Assembly (NCBI RefSeq): GCF_016526145.1 | Contig: NZ_JADDUE010000005.1 | Coordinates: 372,001-436,000 of the forward strand | From: Saccharopolyspora galaxeae | GTDB lineage: Bacteria > Actinomycetota > Actinomycetes > Mycobacteriales > Pseudonocardiaceae | Direction of reading: 5' to 3' | Length of the DNA stretch: 64,000 bases | Part shown: piece by piece, positions 37,306 to 47,968 of the stretch | Position numbering within the stretch: position 1 is the first letter of the stretch | Layout of the letters: every line of letters starts with the position of its first letter | Position numbers and translations under genes: made by a program | The notes under the pieces: generated by a model | What the model saw: the letters and a program-made list of their open reading frames with translations, nothing else | What the model was told of the DNA's origin: nothing | Databases searched by the model: none

Positions 37306-37698
37306 TCAGTGCGAACCCAGCGCGGCCCATTCCTCGTCGGTGAACAGCCGCGAGCGGATCAGGAAGCGCACGCCTTCGGGCGCCTCCAGGGAGAAACCAC
37401 TGCCCCGCCCCTGCACGACGTCGATGGTCAGGTGGGTGTGCTGCCAGTACTCGTATTGCGGGCCGGACATCCACACCGGGACCGGATTCGGCGCGCCGTC
37501 CTCGTCGTCCACGGCCAGATCGCCGAGATGCACGTCGGACGCTCCGGTGCGGAACTCGCCCTGCGGGTAGCACATCGGTGCGCTGCCGTCGCAGCAGCCG
37601 CCGCTCTGGTGGAACATCACCTGGCCGTGCTCGCCGCGGAGGCGGCGGATCAGCTCCGCCGCCTCCGGCGTCACGGCCACTCGGCCGGGCTCGTCCAT
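37306..37698 (-). CDS. DUF779 protein, aldehyde dehydrogenase partner
   Basis: A 130-residue DUF779 protein. VMFHQSGGCCDGSAPMCYP holds the conserved Cys cluster, followed by VWMSGPQYEYWQHTHLTIDV and the C-terminal FTDEEWAALG. Such proteins are regularly encoded next to acetaldehyde-type dehydrogenases, but their biochemical role is unclear; a metal-binding or redox helper role is a guess. Its ATG overlaps the aldehyde dehydrogenase stop by 4 bp, so it is co-translated. Confidence 0.87.
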   Translation of the reverse strand: MDEPGRVAVTPEAAELIRRLRGEHGQVMFHQSGGCCDGSAPMCYPQGEFRTGASDVHLGDLAVDDEDGAPNPVPVWMSGPQYEYWQHTHLTIDVVQGRGSGFSLEAPEGVRFLIRSRLFTDEEWAALGSH

Positions 37699-39221
37699 CA
37701 GAACAGCCCTTGGGCGCTGTCCGAGTAGCTGACCAGCAGGTTCTTCGTCTGCTGGTAATGGTCGAGCATCATCTTGTGCGTCTCGCGGCCGATGCCGGAC
37801 TGCTTGTAGCCGCCGAAGGCCGCGTGCGCCGGGTAGGCGTGGTAGTTGTTCACCCACACCCGGCCCGCCTGGATGTCCCGGCCCGCCTTGTAGGCGGTGT
37901 TGCCGTCCCGCGACCACACGCCCGCGCCGAGGCCGTAGAGGGTGTCGTTGGCGGTCTTGAGCGCGTCGTCGTAGTCGTCGAACGAGGCCACCGACACGAC
38001 CGGGCCGAAGATCTCCTCCTGGAAGATCCGCTGCTTGTTGTGCCCCTCGAAGATCGTGGGCTGCACGTAGTAGCCGCCGGACAGCTCCCCGCCGAGGTCG
38101 ACGCGCTCACCGCCGGTGCGGATCTTGGCGCCCTCCTGCTTGCCGATGTCGATGTAGGCGAGGATCTTCTCCAGCTGGTCGTTGCTGGCCTGCGCGCCCA
38201 CCTGGGTTTCGGTGTCCAGCGGGTGACCCTGCTTGATGGTCTCGGTGCGCGCGACCGCGTCGGCGATGAAGTCCTGGTAGATGCCGCGCTGCACCAGCGC
38301 CCGGGACGGGCAGGTGCACACCTCGCCCTGGTTGAGCGCGAACATCGTGAAGCCCTCGATCGCCTTGTCGTAGAAGGCGTCGCGCTGCGCGGCGACGTCG
38401 TCGAAGAAGATGTTCGGGCTCTTGCCGCCCAGCTCCACGGTCACCGGGATGATGTTCTCGCTGGCGTACTGCAGGATCAGCCGCCCGGTGGTGGTCTCGC
38501 CGGTGAAGGCGACCTTGCGGATGCGGGAGTTCGACGCCAGCGGTTTGCCCGCTTCGACGCCGAAACCGTTGACCACGTTGAGCACGCCCGGCGGCAGCAG
38601 GTCCCCGATGACCTCCAGCAGCACGTGGATCGATGCGGGCGTCTGCTCGGCGGGCTTGAGCACGATCGCGTTGCCGCCCGCCAGCGCCGGGGCGATCTTC
38701 CACACCGCCATCAGGATCGGGAAGTTCCACGGGATGATCTGCCCGACCACGCCCAGCGGCTCGTGGAAGTGGTAGGCGACGGTGTTCTCGTCGATCTGCG
38801 AGAGCGACCCTTCCTGCGCGCGCAGCGCGCCCGCGAAGTAGCGGAAGTGGTCGATCGCCAGCGGGATGTCCGCGGCCAGGCACTCCCGGATCGGCTTGCC
38901 GTTCTCCCAGCTCTCGGCGACCGCGAGCTTCTGCAGGTTCTGCTCCATGCGGTCGGCGATCGCCAGCAGCGTCCCCGCTCGCTCGGTGGGTGCGGTGCGG
39001 CCCCACGCGGCGGCCGCGCCTTCGGCGGCGTCCACGGCTCGTTCCACGTCGTCGGCGGTGCCGCGGGCGATCTCGGTGAAGACCTGCCCGTTGACCGGCG
39101 TGGGGTTGTCGAAGTAACCACCCTTGGCCGGGGACACGTATTCGCCACCGATGAAGTGGTCGTAGCGCGACTTGTATTCGACGACCGATCCCTCGGTGCC
39201 CGGCGCTGCGAAGCGGGTCAT
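37698..39221 (-). CDS. NAD-dependent aldehyde dehydrogenase (AldB/ExaC type)
   Basis: A 507-residue aldehyde dehydrogenase, full length. The active-site Cys is Cys302 in [16 protein letters not shown] and the general-base Glu lies in [26 protein letters not shown] and the C-terminal YTFGHYQQT-like end, here [16 protein letters not shown], fit the acetaldehyde/ethanol-oxidation group that pairs with DUF779. GGGAGG precedes the ATG at 39221. Divergent from a GAF-domain activator, the usual arrangement for alcohol- or aldehyde-induced expression. Confidence 0.93.
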   Translation of the reverse strand: MTRFAAPGTEGSVVEYKSRYDHFIGGEYVSPAKGGYFDNPTPVNGQVFTEIARGTADDVERAVDAAEGAAAAWGRTAPTERAGTLLAIADRMEQNLQKLAVAESWENGKPIRECLAADIPLAIDHFRYFAGALRAQEGSLSQIDENTVAYHFHEPLGVVGQIIPWNFPILMAVWKIAPALAGGNAIVLKPAEQTPASIHVLLEVIGDLLPPGVLNVVNGFGVEAGKPLASNSRIRKVAFTGETTTGRLILQYASENIIPVTVELGGKSPNIFFDDVAAQRDAFYDKAIEGFTMFALNQGEVCTCPSRALVQRGIYQDFIADAVARTETIKQGHPLDTETQVGAQASNDQLEKILAYIDIGKQEGAKIRTGGERVDLGGELSGGYYVQPTIFEGHNKQRIFQEEIFGPVVSVASFDDYDDALKTANDTLYGLGAGVWSRDGNTAYKAGRDIQAGRVWVNNYHAYPAHAAFGGYKQSGIGRETHKMMLDHYQQTKNLLVSYSDSAQGLF

Positions 39222-39487
39222 CTGGTGCCTCCCGTACGACGTTGTGCGGTCTCGGGCGGGGAACCTACGGAGCGCGACGTTGCAGATGCGTTGCCGCGGC
39301 GAGCAGCATTGGGGTGAGGATGGTTGCTCGTAACGATCGTCACCGTTCAGGATGAGCCGAACGGGCGTGGTACGGCGCACCACCGGAGCAGCCCGCGAGC
39401 ACCGCCCGCGCGAGACCGCGAGGACGGTTCCACGAGCAGGTGCGGCGCACCGGACCACCGGTGAAGATCCCGCGGCGTACAGGAGCC

Positions 39488-40960
39488 ATGAACCACACCG
39501 ACGACACCCCGGCCGACCCGCTGGAGCGGGCCCACCTGCTGCGGCGGGTGCACACCGCCGTGCTCTCCGGGCAGCCCGCACCGCGAGCGCCCCGCGCGGT
39601 GGTGTCCGAGTCGTGGCAGCGGTCGCTGGCGGCCAGCGTGGATCCGGAACGCTGGGAGCCCCCGGTCACCTTCGGCTCCGACCAGCTCTGCGACGTGCGG
39701 GCTGCGCATCCGCTGGCGGAGTGCGTGCCGCTGCTGCGCCGGACGTTGCTGGACGCCGCGGACGGCACCACGCACATCATGATCGTCACCGACGCGGACG
39801 GGAACATCCTGTGGCGGGAGGGCCACCGCGACGTCTGCCGCGACGCCGACCGGGTGTGGCTGGCGGAGGGCACCCGGTGGGCGGAGTCGTCGATCGGCAC
39901 CAACGCGATGGGCACCACGCTCGCGACCGGGCTGCCGGTGCAGATCCACTCCGCCGAACACCTGGTGCGCCGCTACCACTCGTGGACCTGCGCGGCGTCG
40001 CCGGTGCACGACCCGGAGACCGGGCGGCTGCTCGGCGCCATCGACCTCAGCGGCCCGTTGCATACGATGCACCCGGCGCTGCCCGCGCTGGTATCGGCGG
40101 CCGCGACGCTGGTGGAAAGCGAGCTGCGGGAGCGGATGACGCGCCGCGACGAGCAGCTGCGGGAGCGGAACCTGCACGCGTTGCACGCGTTGCAGGGCGA
40201 ACCGGCCGCGCTGCTGAGTTCCTCCGGCCGCGTGATCGCCGCCGAGCCCGGTGATCTGGCGCTGCCGGAACGGGTCGAGCTGGACCGGCCGGACGGGGCG
40301 CTGCTGCTGTCCGGCCGCGAGGCGCGGATCGAGCCGCTGGACGACGGCTACCTGCTGCGCGCACCGTCACCCGCGTCCAAGACGCGCGCGCCGACGTTGC
40401 GGCTCGACTTCCTCACTCCCCGTCCGACCGCGCGGCTGCGCGGCCGCGAAGTCGCGCTGAGCCCCCGCCGCGCGGAGCTGCTGGCCGTGCTGGCGCTGCG
40501 CCCGGACGGCGTCAACGCCGAGCAGCTCGCACTGGCGCTGCACGGCGAGCAGGGCAACCCGGTGACCGTGCGCGCGGAGATCCACCGGCTGCGCGCGCAG
40601 CTCGGGCACGACGTGGTGGGCACCAAGCCGTACCGGCTCGCCGCCGAGGTCGACGCGGATTTCCTGCGCCTGCGCAAGGCATTGCGCGCAGGCGAGGTCT
40701 CGGCCGCGCTCGAGCTGCACGGCCCGCTGCTGCCCGCTTCGGAAGCGCCGCTGATCCACGAGGAGCGCGAAGACCTGATCACCGGCGTGCGCGGTGCGGT
40801 GCTGGCCGCGCGGGACGCCGAGGCGCTGTGGCGGCTGGCCGACGCGGAAGTCGGCAAGCACGACATCGAGGTGCACGAGGTGCTGCTCGAAGCGCTGCCG
40901 GTGCACGACTGGCGGCGTGCCACGGTGGCCGCGCGGTTGAACCGGCTGCTGGTCGAGTGA
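39488..40960 (+). CDS. GAF-domain transcriptional regulator (AcoR-like sensor, no AAA domain)
   Basis: A 490-residue regulator. It begins with [15 protein letters not shown], like AcoR-type activators, then a GAF sensor (about 60-200, with [18 protein letters not shown] and [20 protein letters not shown]). There is no sigma-54 AAA domain; instead the C-terminus has a winged-helix segment ([20 protein letters not shown] to [20 protein letters not shown], about 325-385). ATG 39488 has GGAG upstream. It faces the aldehyde dehydrogenase across 266 bp and probably activates it in response to an aldehyde or alcohol. Confidence 0.83.
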   Translation: MNHTDDTPADPLERAHLLRRVHTAVLSGQPAPRAPRAVVSESWQRSLAASVDPERWEPPVTFGSDQLCDVRAAHPLAECVPLLRRTLLDAADGTTHIMIVTDADGNILWREGHRDVCRDADRVWLAEGTRWAESSIGTNAMGTTLATGLPVQIHSAEHLVRRYHSWTCAASPVHDPETGRLLGAIDLSGPLHTMHPALPALVSAAATLVESELRERMTRRDEQLRERNLHALHALQGEPAALLSSSGRVIAAEPGDLALPERVELDRPDGALLLSGREARIEPLDDGYLLRAPSPASKTRAPTLRLDFLTPRPTARLRGREVALSPRRAELLAVLALRPDGVNAEQLALALHGEQGNPVTVRAEIHRLRAQLGHDVVGTKPYRLAAEVDADFLRLRKALRAGEVSAALELHGPLLPASEAPLIHEEREDLITGVRGAVLAARDAEALWRLADAEVGKHDIEVHEVLLEALPVHDWRRATVAARLNRLLVE

Positions 40961-41077
40961 ATCGCCGAAGGCGTTGCGCCGGGCGGGGCTCGACCGACCC
41001 GCGGTCCGCGGTGCTCCCCGCTTATTCGCGCCGTTCAGCGCCGAATCGGGCCGATGGCGAAACCGCCCGCCGCGAAC

Positions 41078-41322
41078 TCAGTCCTGCGCTTCGGCGACCT
41101 TCGGCTCCAGCACGCTCCACCAGTCCGCCAGGCTCGGACGTTCTGCCAGGTCCGCGAAGGTGATCTGCACGCCGAGCCTGCGCCACCGCTCCACCAGGCT
41201 CATGATCCGCACCGAATCCAGGCCCCAGTCCAGCAGGTTCTCGTCGTCGGCGAGCTCGGAAGGGTCCTCGTAGAGCAGTTCCGCCACGTCGGCCCGCACG
41301 TCGTCCAGGGTCAGCTTCGCGC

Positions 41323-41326
<4 letters not shown>
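41078..41326 (-). CDS. Aryl carrier protein for 2,3-dihydroxybenzoate
   Basis: An 82-residue stand-alone carrier protein. LLDWGLDSVRIMSLVERW shows the phosphopantetheine Ser (Ser38) in the LDSVR form typical of EntB/DhbB aryl carriers. In those proteins the carrier is fused to isochorismatase; here the two are separate genes overlapping by 4 bp. It would receive 2,3-dihydroxybenzoate from the EntE-type ligase. No condensing NRPS follows, so the acyl group must be used by an enzyme encoded elsewhere. Confidence 0.9.
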
Positions 41327-41985
<659 letters not shown>

Positions 41986-42019
41986 CGGTGATTCCTCCTG
42001 TCCTCGCTGCGAAATCCGT

Positions 42020-43648
42020 TCAGCGCCGCTGGAGTCCGGGGACGAGGTCCCGCTCGATCGCCGCGCGCAGGTCGCGCTTGCTGACCTTGCCGACGCCGGT
42101 CTGCGGGAACCGGTCGACGAACTCGACGCGGTCGGGCACCTTGTAGCCGGCCAGCCCGCGCTGCCGGACGAACTTGATCAGCTCCCGCGGTTTCGGCGCT
42201 TCCCCGCGCGGCACCACGAAGGCGCAGGTGCGCTCGCCGAGGTACGGGTCCGGCATGGACACCACCGCGGCGTCGTGCACCGACGGGTGCGCCAGCAGGT
42301 GGTTCTCCACCTCTTCGGCGGCGACCTTCTCGCCACCGCGGTTGATCTGGTCCTTGGCGCGGCCCTCGACCACGATGTTGCCTTCCGGGGTGAATCGGAC
42401 GACGTCGCCGGTGCGGTAGAAGCCTTCCGGCGTGAACGCCTTCGCGTTGTGCTCCTCGGCGTCGTAGTAGCCGCGGATGGTGTACGGACCGCGGGTGAGC
42501 AGGTGCCCGGTTTCCCCTGCTGCGACGGGGTTGTCGTCGTCATCGACCACCAGGACCTCGTCGTCCGGGGAGATCGGACGGCCCTGCGTGCCGACGATGA
42601 CCTCTTCCGGATCGTCCAGCCGCGTGTAGTTCACCAAGCCCTCGGCCATGCCGAAGACCTGCTGCAGCGTCGCCCCCAGCACCGGCCGCACCCGGCGCGC
42701 GACCTCCTCGCTGCACTTCGCGCCGCCGATCTGCAGCACTCGCAGGCTGGAGAGGTCGTGCTCGGTGTGCTCGGCCGCGTCCAGCCACACCAGCGCCAGC
42801 GGCGGCACGGCCGCCACCAGCGTGGCCCGTTCGGTTTCGACGAGCGGGAAGACCTCGTCCGGGCTGGAGCGCCGCGCGAGCACCACCCGGCCTCCCGCGT
42901 GCAGCACGCCGAACGTTCCCGGGGAACTCATCGGGAAGTTGTGCGCGATCGGCAGCGCCGCCAGGTACACCGTGTCCGCGGTGACACCGCAGATGTCGTT
43001 GCTGGCGCGGAACGAGTACAGGTAGTCGTCGTGGGTACGCGGGATCAGCTTCGGAACACCGGTGCTACCGCCGGACAACTGCAGGAAGGCGATGTCGCCG
43101 GGATCCGGTCCGTCCAGTTCGGACGGCTCTGCGTCCACATCAGACAGCGCGGTGAAGCCGGTGTCGCCCGGATCGCCCGCGATGAGCACCCGCCCCAGCC
43201 CCGGCACCTTCCCCGCCACCTCGGCGGCCAGCGTGCGGTGGTCGAACCCGGCCTCCACGTCGCAGGTGATGTAGGCAGCGGCGGCGCTGAACTCGCAGAA
43301 GTAGGACACCTCGGTCAGCCGGTGCGACGGCAGCGCGAACACCGGCACCGCGCCCAGCCGGAACAGCGCGAAGCACACCTCGAAGAACTCCGCGATGTTC
43401 GGCAGCTGCACCACGACGCGGTCCTGCCGGGCAATCCCCAGCTCACGCAACCCGGCAGCCAGCCGGTCCGCGCGCTCGTCGAGCTCGGCGTAGGTGATCC
43501 GGCGCCGCTCATCGACGATCGCGACCCGATCGCCGCGCTCGGCCGCGCGGGCGCGCAGCAGCGCGCCGAAGGTCTCCCCGCGCCAGTAACCGGCTCGCCG
43601 GTAGCGGCGGGCGAAATCTTCGGGCCAAGTGGGACATCCGGGCAGCAT
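42020..43648 (-). CDS. 2,3-Dihydroxybenzoate-AMP ligase (EntE/DhbE type)
   Basis: A 542-residue stand-alone adenylation enzyme that activates 2,3-dihydroxybenzoate and loads it onto the aryl carrier. [20 protein letters not shown] (ATP loop), [14 protein letters not shown] (aryl pocket), [17 protein letters not shown] and [14 protein letters not shown] are typical. ATG 43648 follows GAGGA by 7 bp and gives the family N-terminus [12 protein letters not shown]; the ATG at 43669 is less likely. It starts 40 bp after the isochorismate synthase stop. Confidence 0.95.
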   Translation of the reverse strand: MLPGCPTWPEDFARRYRRAGYWRGETFGALLRARAAERGDRVAIVDERRRITYAELDERADRLAAGLRELGIARQDRVVVQLPNIAEFFEVCFALFRLGAVPVFALPSHRLTEVSYFCEFSAAAAYITCDVEAGFDHRTLAAEVAGKVPGLGRVLIAGDPGDTGFTALSDVDAEPSELDGPDPGDIAFLQLSGGSTGVPKLIPRTHDDYLYSFRASNDICGVTADTVYLAALPIAHNFPMSSPGTFGVLHAGGRVVLARRSSPDEVFPLVETERATLVAAVPPLALVWLDAAEHTEHDLSSLRVLQIGGAKCSEEVARRVRPVLGATLQQVFGMAEGLVNYTRLDDPEEVIVGTQGRPISPDDEVLVVDDDDNPVAAGETGHLLTRGPYTIRGYYDAEEHNAKAFTPEGFYRTGDVVRFTPEGNIVVEGRAKDQINRGGEKVAAEEVENHLLAHPSVHDAAVVSMPDPYLGERTCAFVVPRGEAPKPRELIKFVRQRGLAGYKVPDRVEFVDRFPQTGVGKVSKRDLRAAIERDLVPGLQRR

Positions 43649-43688
43649 CGTGCATTCCTCTTCGATCATTGGCCAAGAACGGGTGCGA

Positions 43689-44945
43689 CTACAGCGCGCC
43701 GGACCACCCCATGGCCGACAACGCGGTGCGGAATTTGGCGGAGGTTTCGGCGAGCTCCTCGGCCGGATCGGAGCCCTCGACGATTCCCGCGCCCGCGTAC
43801 AGCCGCAGCGCCGCATCTTCGATCTCCGCGCAGCGGATCGTCACGACCCACTCGCCGTCACCGGCCGCGTCGCACCAGCCGACCATCCCGGTGTAGAAGC
43901 CGCGCTCGAACGGCTCGGCCTCGGCGATGGCCTGCCGCGCGGGTTCCGGCGGAGTACCGCACACCGCGGGCGTCGGGTGCATCGCCACTGCCAGCTGCAG
44001 CGACGAGGTGGCGGGGTCGGCGAGCTCACCGGTCACCTCGGTCGCCAGGTGCCACATCGCGGCCGTGCTGCGCACCGACGGACGCTCCGGGACGACGAGT
44101 TCGGTGCAGTACGGGCGCAACGCGTCCGCGACCGCCTCCACGACGGCGGCGTGCTCGCGCAGGTCCTTGTCCGACTCCAGCAGCTCCGCGGCGCGGCGGC
44201 GGTCCTCGGCCGGGTCGTCGCTGCGCGGGCGGGAGCCGGCCATCGGGTTCGCCCGCACCTGGGTGCCGTGCCGCGACACCAGCAGCTCCGGGCTCGCGCC
44301 CAGCAGCGTGCGCGCGAGTTCGGGCTGCGGGCCGAAGTTGTCCCGCGAACCGTCGGCGCCGCGCCGCGGCAGGTCGACCGCGTAGGTGTAGCCGCCGGGA
44401 TCGGCGGCGGCCAGGTTGCGCAGCATCCGCGCCGGATCGATTCGGTCCGCAGTGGACAGTTCCAGCGAGCGGGCCAGCACCACCTTGCTCAACTCGGCGC
44501 TGCGCAGCCGTTTGAGCACCCGCTCCACCGCCCGCTCGTACTCGCCCGGCGCAGGCACCTGGCGCAGTTCGTAGTCGCCGCCGGCCGATTCCGCCGCCGG
44601 GGCCACCACCGCCGACTCGCCCAGCGGTTGCGCGCGGACGACCTCGCTGGGCAGCACCAGGTGCGCGGGCAGATCCCCGTCGAACGGCACCGCACCCACC
44701 ACGAGCGGATCGCGGCGGCCGAATTCCTCGGCGTGGCGCAGGAAATCCGCCACCCTCCGGGGAAGCCCGGAGCGTCCGTAGGCGCACGTCGTCTTGGGCA
44801 CCGTGGCGTCCACCCCGCGGGCCAGCATCGAACCGCGCGGAGAGGCGAAGAAGAACGACGAGCCCGCCGCGTACTCCGCGAGCAGTTCGGCCGCGTCCGC
44901 GGTGTCCCGGAACATGCCGGTGCCGGTGTCGCTGTCAGTGGTCAT
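43689..44945 (-). CDS. Isochorismate synthase (EntC/DhbC type)
   Basis: A 418-residue chorismate-binding enzyme that converts chorismate to isochorismate. Conserved features: [44 protein letters not shown] and the C-terminal [20 protein letters not shown]. It supplies the isochorismatase encoded downstream. ATG 44945 begins [12 protein letters not shown]. Second gene of the iron-regulated set, 47 bp after the dehydrogenase stop. Confidence 0.95.
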   Translation of the reverse strand: MTTDSDTGTGMFRDTADAAELLAEYAAGSSFFFASPRGSMLARGVDATVPKTTCAYGRSGLPRRVADFLRHAEEFGRRDPLVVGAVPFDGDLPAHLVLPSEVVRAQPLGESAVVAPAAESAGGDYELRQVPAPGEYERAVERVLKRLRSAELSKVVLARSLELSTADRIDPARMLRNLAAADPGGYTYAVDLPRRGADGSRDNFGPQPELARTLLGASPELLVSRHGTQVRANPMAGSRPRSDDPAEDRRRAAELLESDKDLREHAAVVEAVADALRPYCTELVVPERPSVRSTAAMWHLATEVTGELADPATSSLQLAVAMHPTPAVCGTPPEPARQAIAEAEPFERGFYTGMVGWCDAAGDGEWVVTIRCAEIEDAALRLYAGAGIVEGSDPAEELAETSAKFRTALSAMGWSGAL

Positions 44946-44992
44946 GTGAGCCTTCCGTGCGAGGCGTTGCGGAGTGGGCCGGGCGCGCGGTC

Positions 44993-45775
44993 TCAGGCGC
45001 GCAGCGTGGCGCCACCGTCCACGTAGAGGTCGTGCATGGTGATGTGCCCGGCCTGCTCGGAGACCAGGAACACCACCGCCTCCGCGATGTCCTCCGCGGT
45101 GGCCAGCTTGCCCAGCGGGATGCCGGTTTTGAACGTTTCCGGCGAGCCGGCGATCACCGCGGCGGCACCCTGCTGGTCCCACAGGGCGTGCTGCATCGGG
45201 GTGTCGGTGGAGCCCGGCGAGACCACGTTGCAACGAATGCCGTGCTCGGCCAGCTCCAGGCCGAGGGATTTGGTGAACAGCGTGGCCGCTGCTTTGGACG
45301 CGCCGTAGGCGGCCATTCCCTGACGCGGGACGCCCGCCGCGTTGGAACCGACCGTGACGATGGCGCCGCGGCTGCGCGGGATCATCAGCTCTGCGGCCGC
45401 GCGGCACATGTGGAACACGCCGTTGGTGTTCACCGCGAAGGTCCGGTGCCAGTCGGCGTCGGAAAGCTCAGCGACCTTGCCGGGGTGCAGCACTCCGGCG
45501 ACGTTGACCAGGATGTCGACCGGGCCTGCTTCGTCCTCCGCGCGGCGCACCGCGGCCCGTGCCGCGTCGGCATCGGCGACGTCGGCCGGGCAGGCCAGCA
45601 TCCGGCGCTGCTTGGCTTGCGCGGCCGCGGCGAGCTCGTCGAGCCCTTCCGCGTCGACGTCCACAGCGGCCACGGTGGCCCCCAGCTCGCCCAGCGCGTG
45701 GGCGACCGTGGCACCGATCCCGCGGGCGGCTCCGGTCACCACGGCCGTTCGGCCGCTGATGCCAGTTCGGTCCAT
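44993..45775 (-). CDS. 2,3-Dihydro-2,3-dihydroxybenzoate dehydrogenase (EntA/DhbA type)
   Basis: A 260-residue SDR that oxidises the isochorismatase product to 2,3-dihydroxybenzoate using [18 protein letters not shown] binds NAD, and the active site is in [38 protein letters not shown] is close to the EntA group. ATG 45775 follows AAGGA by 5 bp. First gene of the set; an IdeR-type iron box lies 57 bp upstream. Confidence 0.93.
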   Translation of the reverse strand: MDRTGISGRTAVVTGAARGIGATVAHALGELGATVAAVDVDAEGLDELAAAAQAKQRRMLACPADVADADAARAAVRRAEDEAGPVDILVNVAGVLHPGKVAELSDADWHRTFAVNTNGVFHMCRAAAELMIPRSRGAIVTVGSNAAGVPRQGMAAYGASKAAATLFTKSLGLELAEHGIRCNVVSPGSTDTPMQHALWDQQGAAAVIAGSPETFKTGIPLGKLATAEDIAEAVVFLVSEQAGHITMHDLYVDGGATLRA

Positions 45776-45831
45776 TGCGTCCTTTCCTCCCACAACGGCG
45801 CGCGGTGCGCTGCGGCGATGCCGCGAGCCTG

Positions 45832-45850
45832 TATGGTTAGGCTAACCTGA
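45832..45850. promoter_or_regulatory. IdeR/DtxR iron box
   Basis: TATGGTTAGGCTAACCTGA matches the consensus TTAGGTTAGGCTAACCTAA at 16 of 19 positions, including the whole central GGTTAGGCTAACCT. It lies upstream of the DHB gene set, so iron-loaded IdeR should repress it and iron shortage should turn it on. Confidence 0.9.
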
Positions 45851-46513
45851 CCGCTGACCAAACCGGTAGGGGATGACCGTCACATTTGCGATCGCCGCGC
45901 AATTTTCCCGTCGAATCGTCGGTGCGTGGCCAGCGGAAGAGGCATGACTCACTGCGGTCGCGGCTTTCGGCGAGCCGGGGCCGATTCGGGAGAAGTCCGC
46001 CCGGCGACGCACAGCGCGCGGGGAGATCCGGTGCGTTGATCCACCCGATCAAGCTATGGCGAACGACTGTTCGAGGCCGGATACTCGGGATCATGGATGA
46101 GCGAGCAGCAGAACAGCCGAACCCCACCCAGCACCGAGACCCCACCCAGCACCGAGACCCCGCCCAACGCCGGGAGCCCGCCCAGCCCCGGGACCCGGGC
46201 TCGGGCCACCTGCAGTCGGACGATTACCGAAGCGCGAGCGGCTGTCGGTTAGCGGCGCAGGGCGCGATCGTTCCGAACCGACCGTGCCGATCTCGGAAAT
46301 CGACCGTTCCCGCGGTGCAGCGCGGTTCCATGCTTCGGCCTATCGCGGAAGCGACGTGGCTTCGCGGGGCAATGTGGCTTCGCGGGGGAATCGGGAAATC
46401 CGGCGATGTGCCGGTTTCCCGGCCGCCGCCTGTGGTGGGCGCTCCCGGCAGGAATTCCCGGGTACCGACGGGCATCGCGGGCCGCGCGCCGCCCGGTAGC
46501 GCACGGCGCGGTT
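45851..46513. other. 663-bp gene-poor gap with 18-bp tandem repeats
   Basis: Four tandem copies of an 18-bp unit (ACCCCACCCAGCACCGAG, 46121-46192, the first two identical, the others diverged) lie in the middle. Near 46359-46390 GTGGCTTCGCGGGG is also repeated. An open plus-strand frame crosses the array from ATG 46093, giving PTQHRD repeats, but it ends inside the opposite-strand carboxyltransferase gene and has no clear ribosome site. I do not call a gene. The region separates the iron-regulated set from the malonate locus. Confidence 0.55.
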
Positions 46514-47968
46514 TCACGCGGGTGGGACCACACCCCGCACGAAGCCGAGTTCGAGCAGGTCCTGCGGACGCAGCTTGAGCCGGTCGGCCAACTCCGGTGC
46601 CTCCTCCGGCGGCCGCTTCAGGATCGCCGCGCTCGATTCCGGGGCGATCACGGCGAAGTAGGCGTCCGCGGTGATCCAGGTGGACTCCGGCGCGGCCAGC
46701 GCGAGCGCTCCCCCGGAACCGCCCTCACCGATGACCAGCGTGGTGATCGGCACCCTGGCCTCGGCCACGGCGGTGAACAGCTCCGCGATGGCCGGGCCGA
46801 CGCCGGTGCGCTCGGCCTCGGCGTCGTTGGCGGCACCGGGGGTGTCCACCAGCGTCAGCACCGGCAGGCCGAGCTGGTCGGCGAGGCGCACCAAGCGCGC
46901 GGCGGTCCGGAAACCCGCCGGGTTGTTGGCGGTGCCGTCCTGCGCGGCGTAAGCGACCGGACGCCCGTCGTGTTCGCCGATTCCGCACAACATCCCGGAG
47001 TCCGTGCCGCCGGCACGGTCTCCGCTCAACGAGAACCGGGAGGTGAAATACCGGTCGAGGTAGTCCTGCGCATGCGGCCGGTCGGCGGCGCGGGCGCGGC
47101 GAACGGCATCCCATCCGGTGCCGGGCTCGGGTCGCCGGGTGATCGGTTCCGGCAGGTCGGCGGGGGCCGGCGGGCGGACCAGGCGTTGCGGGTGCAGCAG
47201 CTCCACCAGCCGGGCCAGCACCTGCGGTAGCTCGGTGTCGTCGACGAGCCGGTCGACCTGACCGTCGGTGACCTTGCCCGCGGCGGTGAACGAAGCACTC
47301 TTCTCGTCAGGGGTGCGCACCCGGCTGCCGCCGAAGGCAACATCGGCTTCCGGGGAGGCGAGCACGATGTCGGCACCTGCGGCCAGGGACGCCCACATGC
47401 CGCCCGTCGTCGGGTTGCGCAGCACGGTGATGTGCGGGATCCGCGCCTGCCGGGTCAGCAGGCAGGCGCGGGCGATCGCCTGCAGCTGTGCGAGCGCGCG
47501 GATGCCCTCCTGCATCCGGCTGCCGCCGGATGCGACCAGGGAGATCACCGGCAGACGCAGCTCGCGCGCCCGCTCGAAGGCGTGCACCACGCGGGCTCCA
47601 GCGGTCTCCCCGACCGAACCGCCCAGGAAACCGAACTCGAACGCGATCAACACGGCCTGCCCGGCGCCGATGCGTCCCTGTCCGCACAGCACGGATTCGT
47701 CGGCGCCGGTGCGTTCGGCCGCGCGGCACCGCTGTTCGTCGTAGCCGGGCCAGCGCAGCGGGCCGTCCGCGGTGGAAACCGCGTCCGGGTTGCTCACATC
47801 CGGCGCCATCCGCTCGTCCGGGTCCGCATCCGCAACATGATCGAACGCGGCTGCCGCGGGCTCCGGTCCGCCCGCAGCCGTGCCGGTGTGCGGGACCTCG
47901 AACTCCTCGAAGTCCGCGCACAGCGACTCGATCAGGACGCGCACGCCGTTCCCGCGCTGGTCAACCAT
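46514..47968 (-). CDS. Fused AccD-AccA-type carboxyltransferase, probable malonyl-CoA decarboxylase or carboxylase component
   Basis: A 484-residue protein joining two crotonase-fold halves. The AccD-like half (about 90-235) has FGFLGGSVGETAGARVVHAF, LVASGGSRMQEGIRALAQLQ and PTTGGMWASLAAGADI. The AccA-like half (about 290-480) has DTPGAANDAEAERTGVGPAI, VIGEGGSGGALALAAP and YFAVIAPESSAAILKRP. The four-Cys zinc finger that normally opens AccD is missing, and no biotin carboxylase or carrier is nearby. Its ATG overlaps the MatB stop by 8 bp, so the two are co-translated. In this setting it may decarboxylate malonyl-CoA; acetyl-CoA carboxylation with distant partners is the alternative. Confidence 0.75.
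   Translation of the reverse strand: MVDQRGNGVRVLIESLCADFEEFEVPHTGTAAGGPEPAAAAFDHVADADPDERMAPDVSNPDAVSTADGPLRWPGYDEQRCRAAERTGADESVLCGQGRIGAGQAVLIAFEFGFLGGSVGETAGARVVHAFERARELRLPVISLVASGGSRMQEGIRALAQLQAIARACLLTRQARIPHITVLRNPTTGGMWASLAAGADIVLASPEADVAFGGSRVRTPDEKSASFTAAGKVTDGQVDRLVDDTELPQVLARLVELLHPQRLVRPPAPADLPEPITRRPEPGTGWDAVRRARAADRPHAQDYLDRYFTSRFSLSGDRAGGTDSGMLCGIGEHDGRPVAYAAQDGTANNPAGFRTAARLVRLADQLGLPVLTLVDTPGAANDAEAERTGVGPAIAELFTAVAEARVPITTLVIGEGGSGGALALAAPESTWITADAYFAVIAPESSAAILKRPPEEAPELADRLKLRPQDLLELGFVRGVVPPA

Noticed and set aside
46093-46578. Plus-strand frame with PTQHRD repeats
   Set aside because: It ends inside the opposite-strand carboxyltransferase gene, lacks a ribosome site and loses protein-like composition after the repeats.
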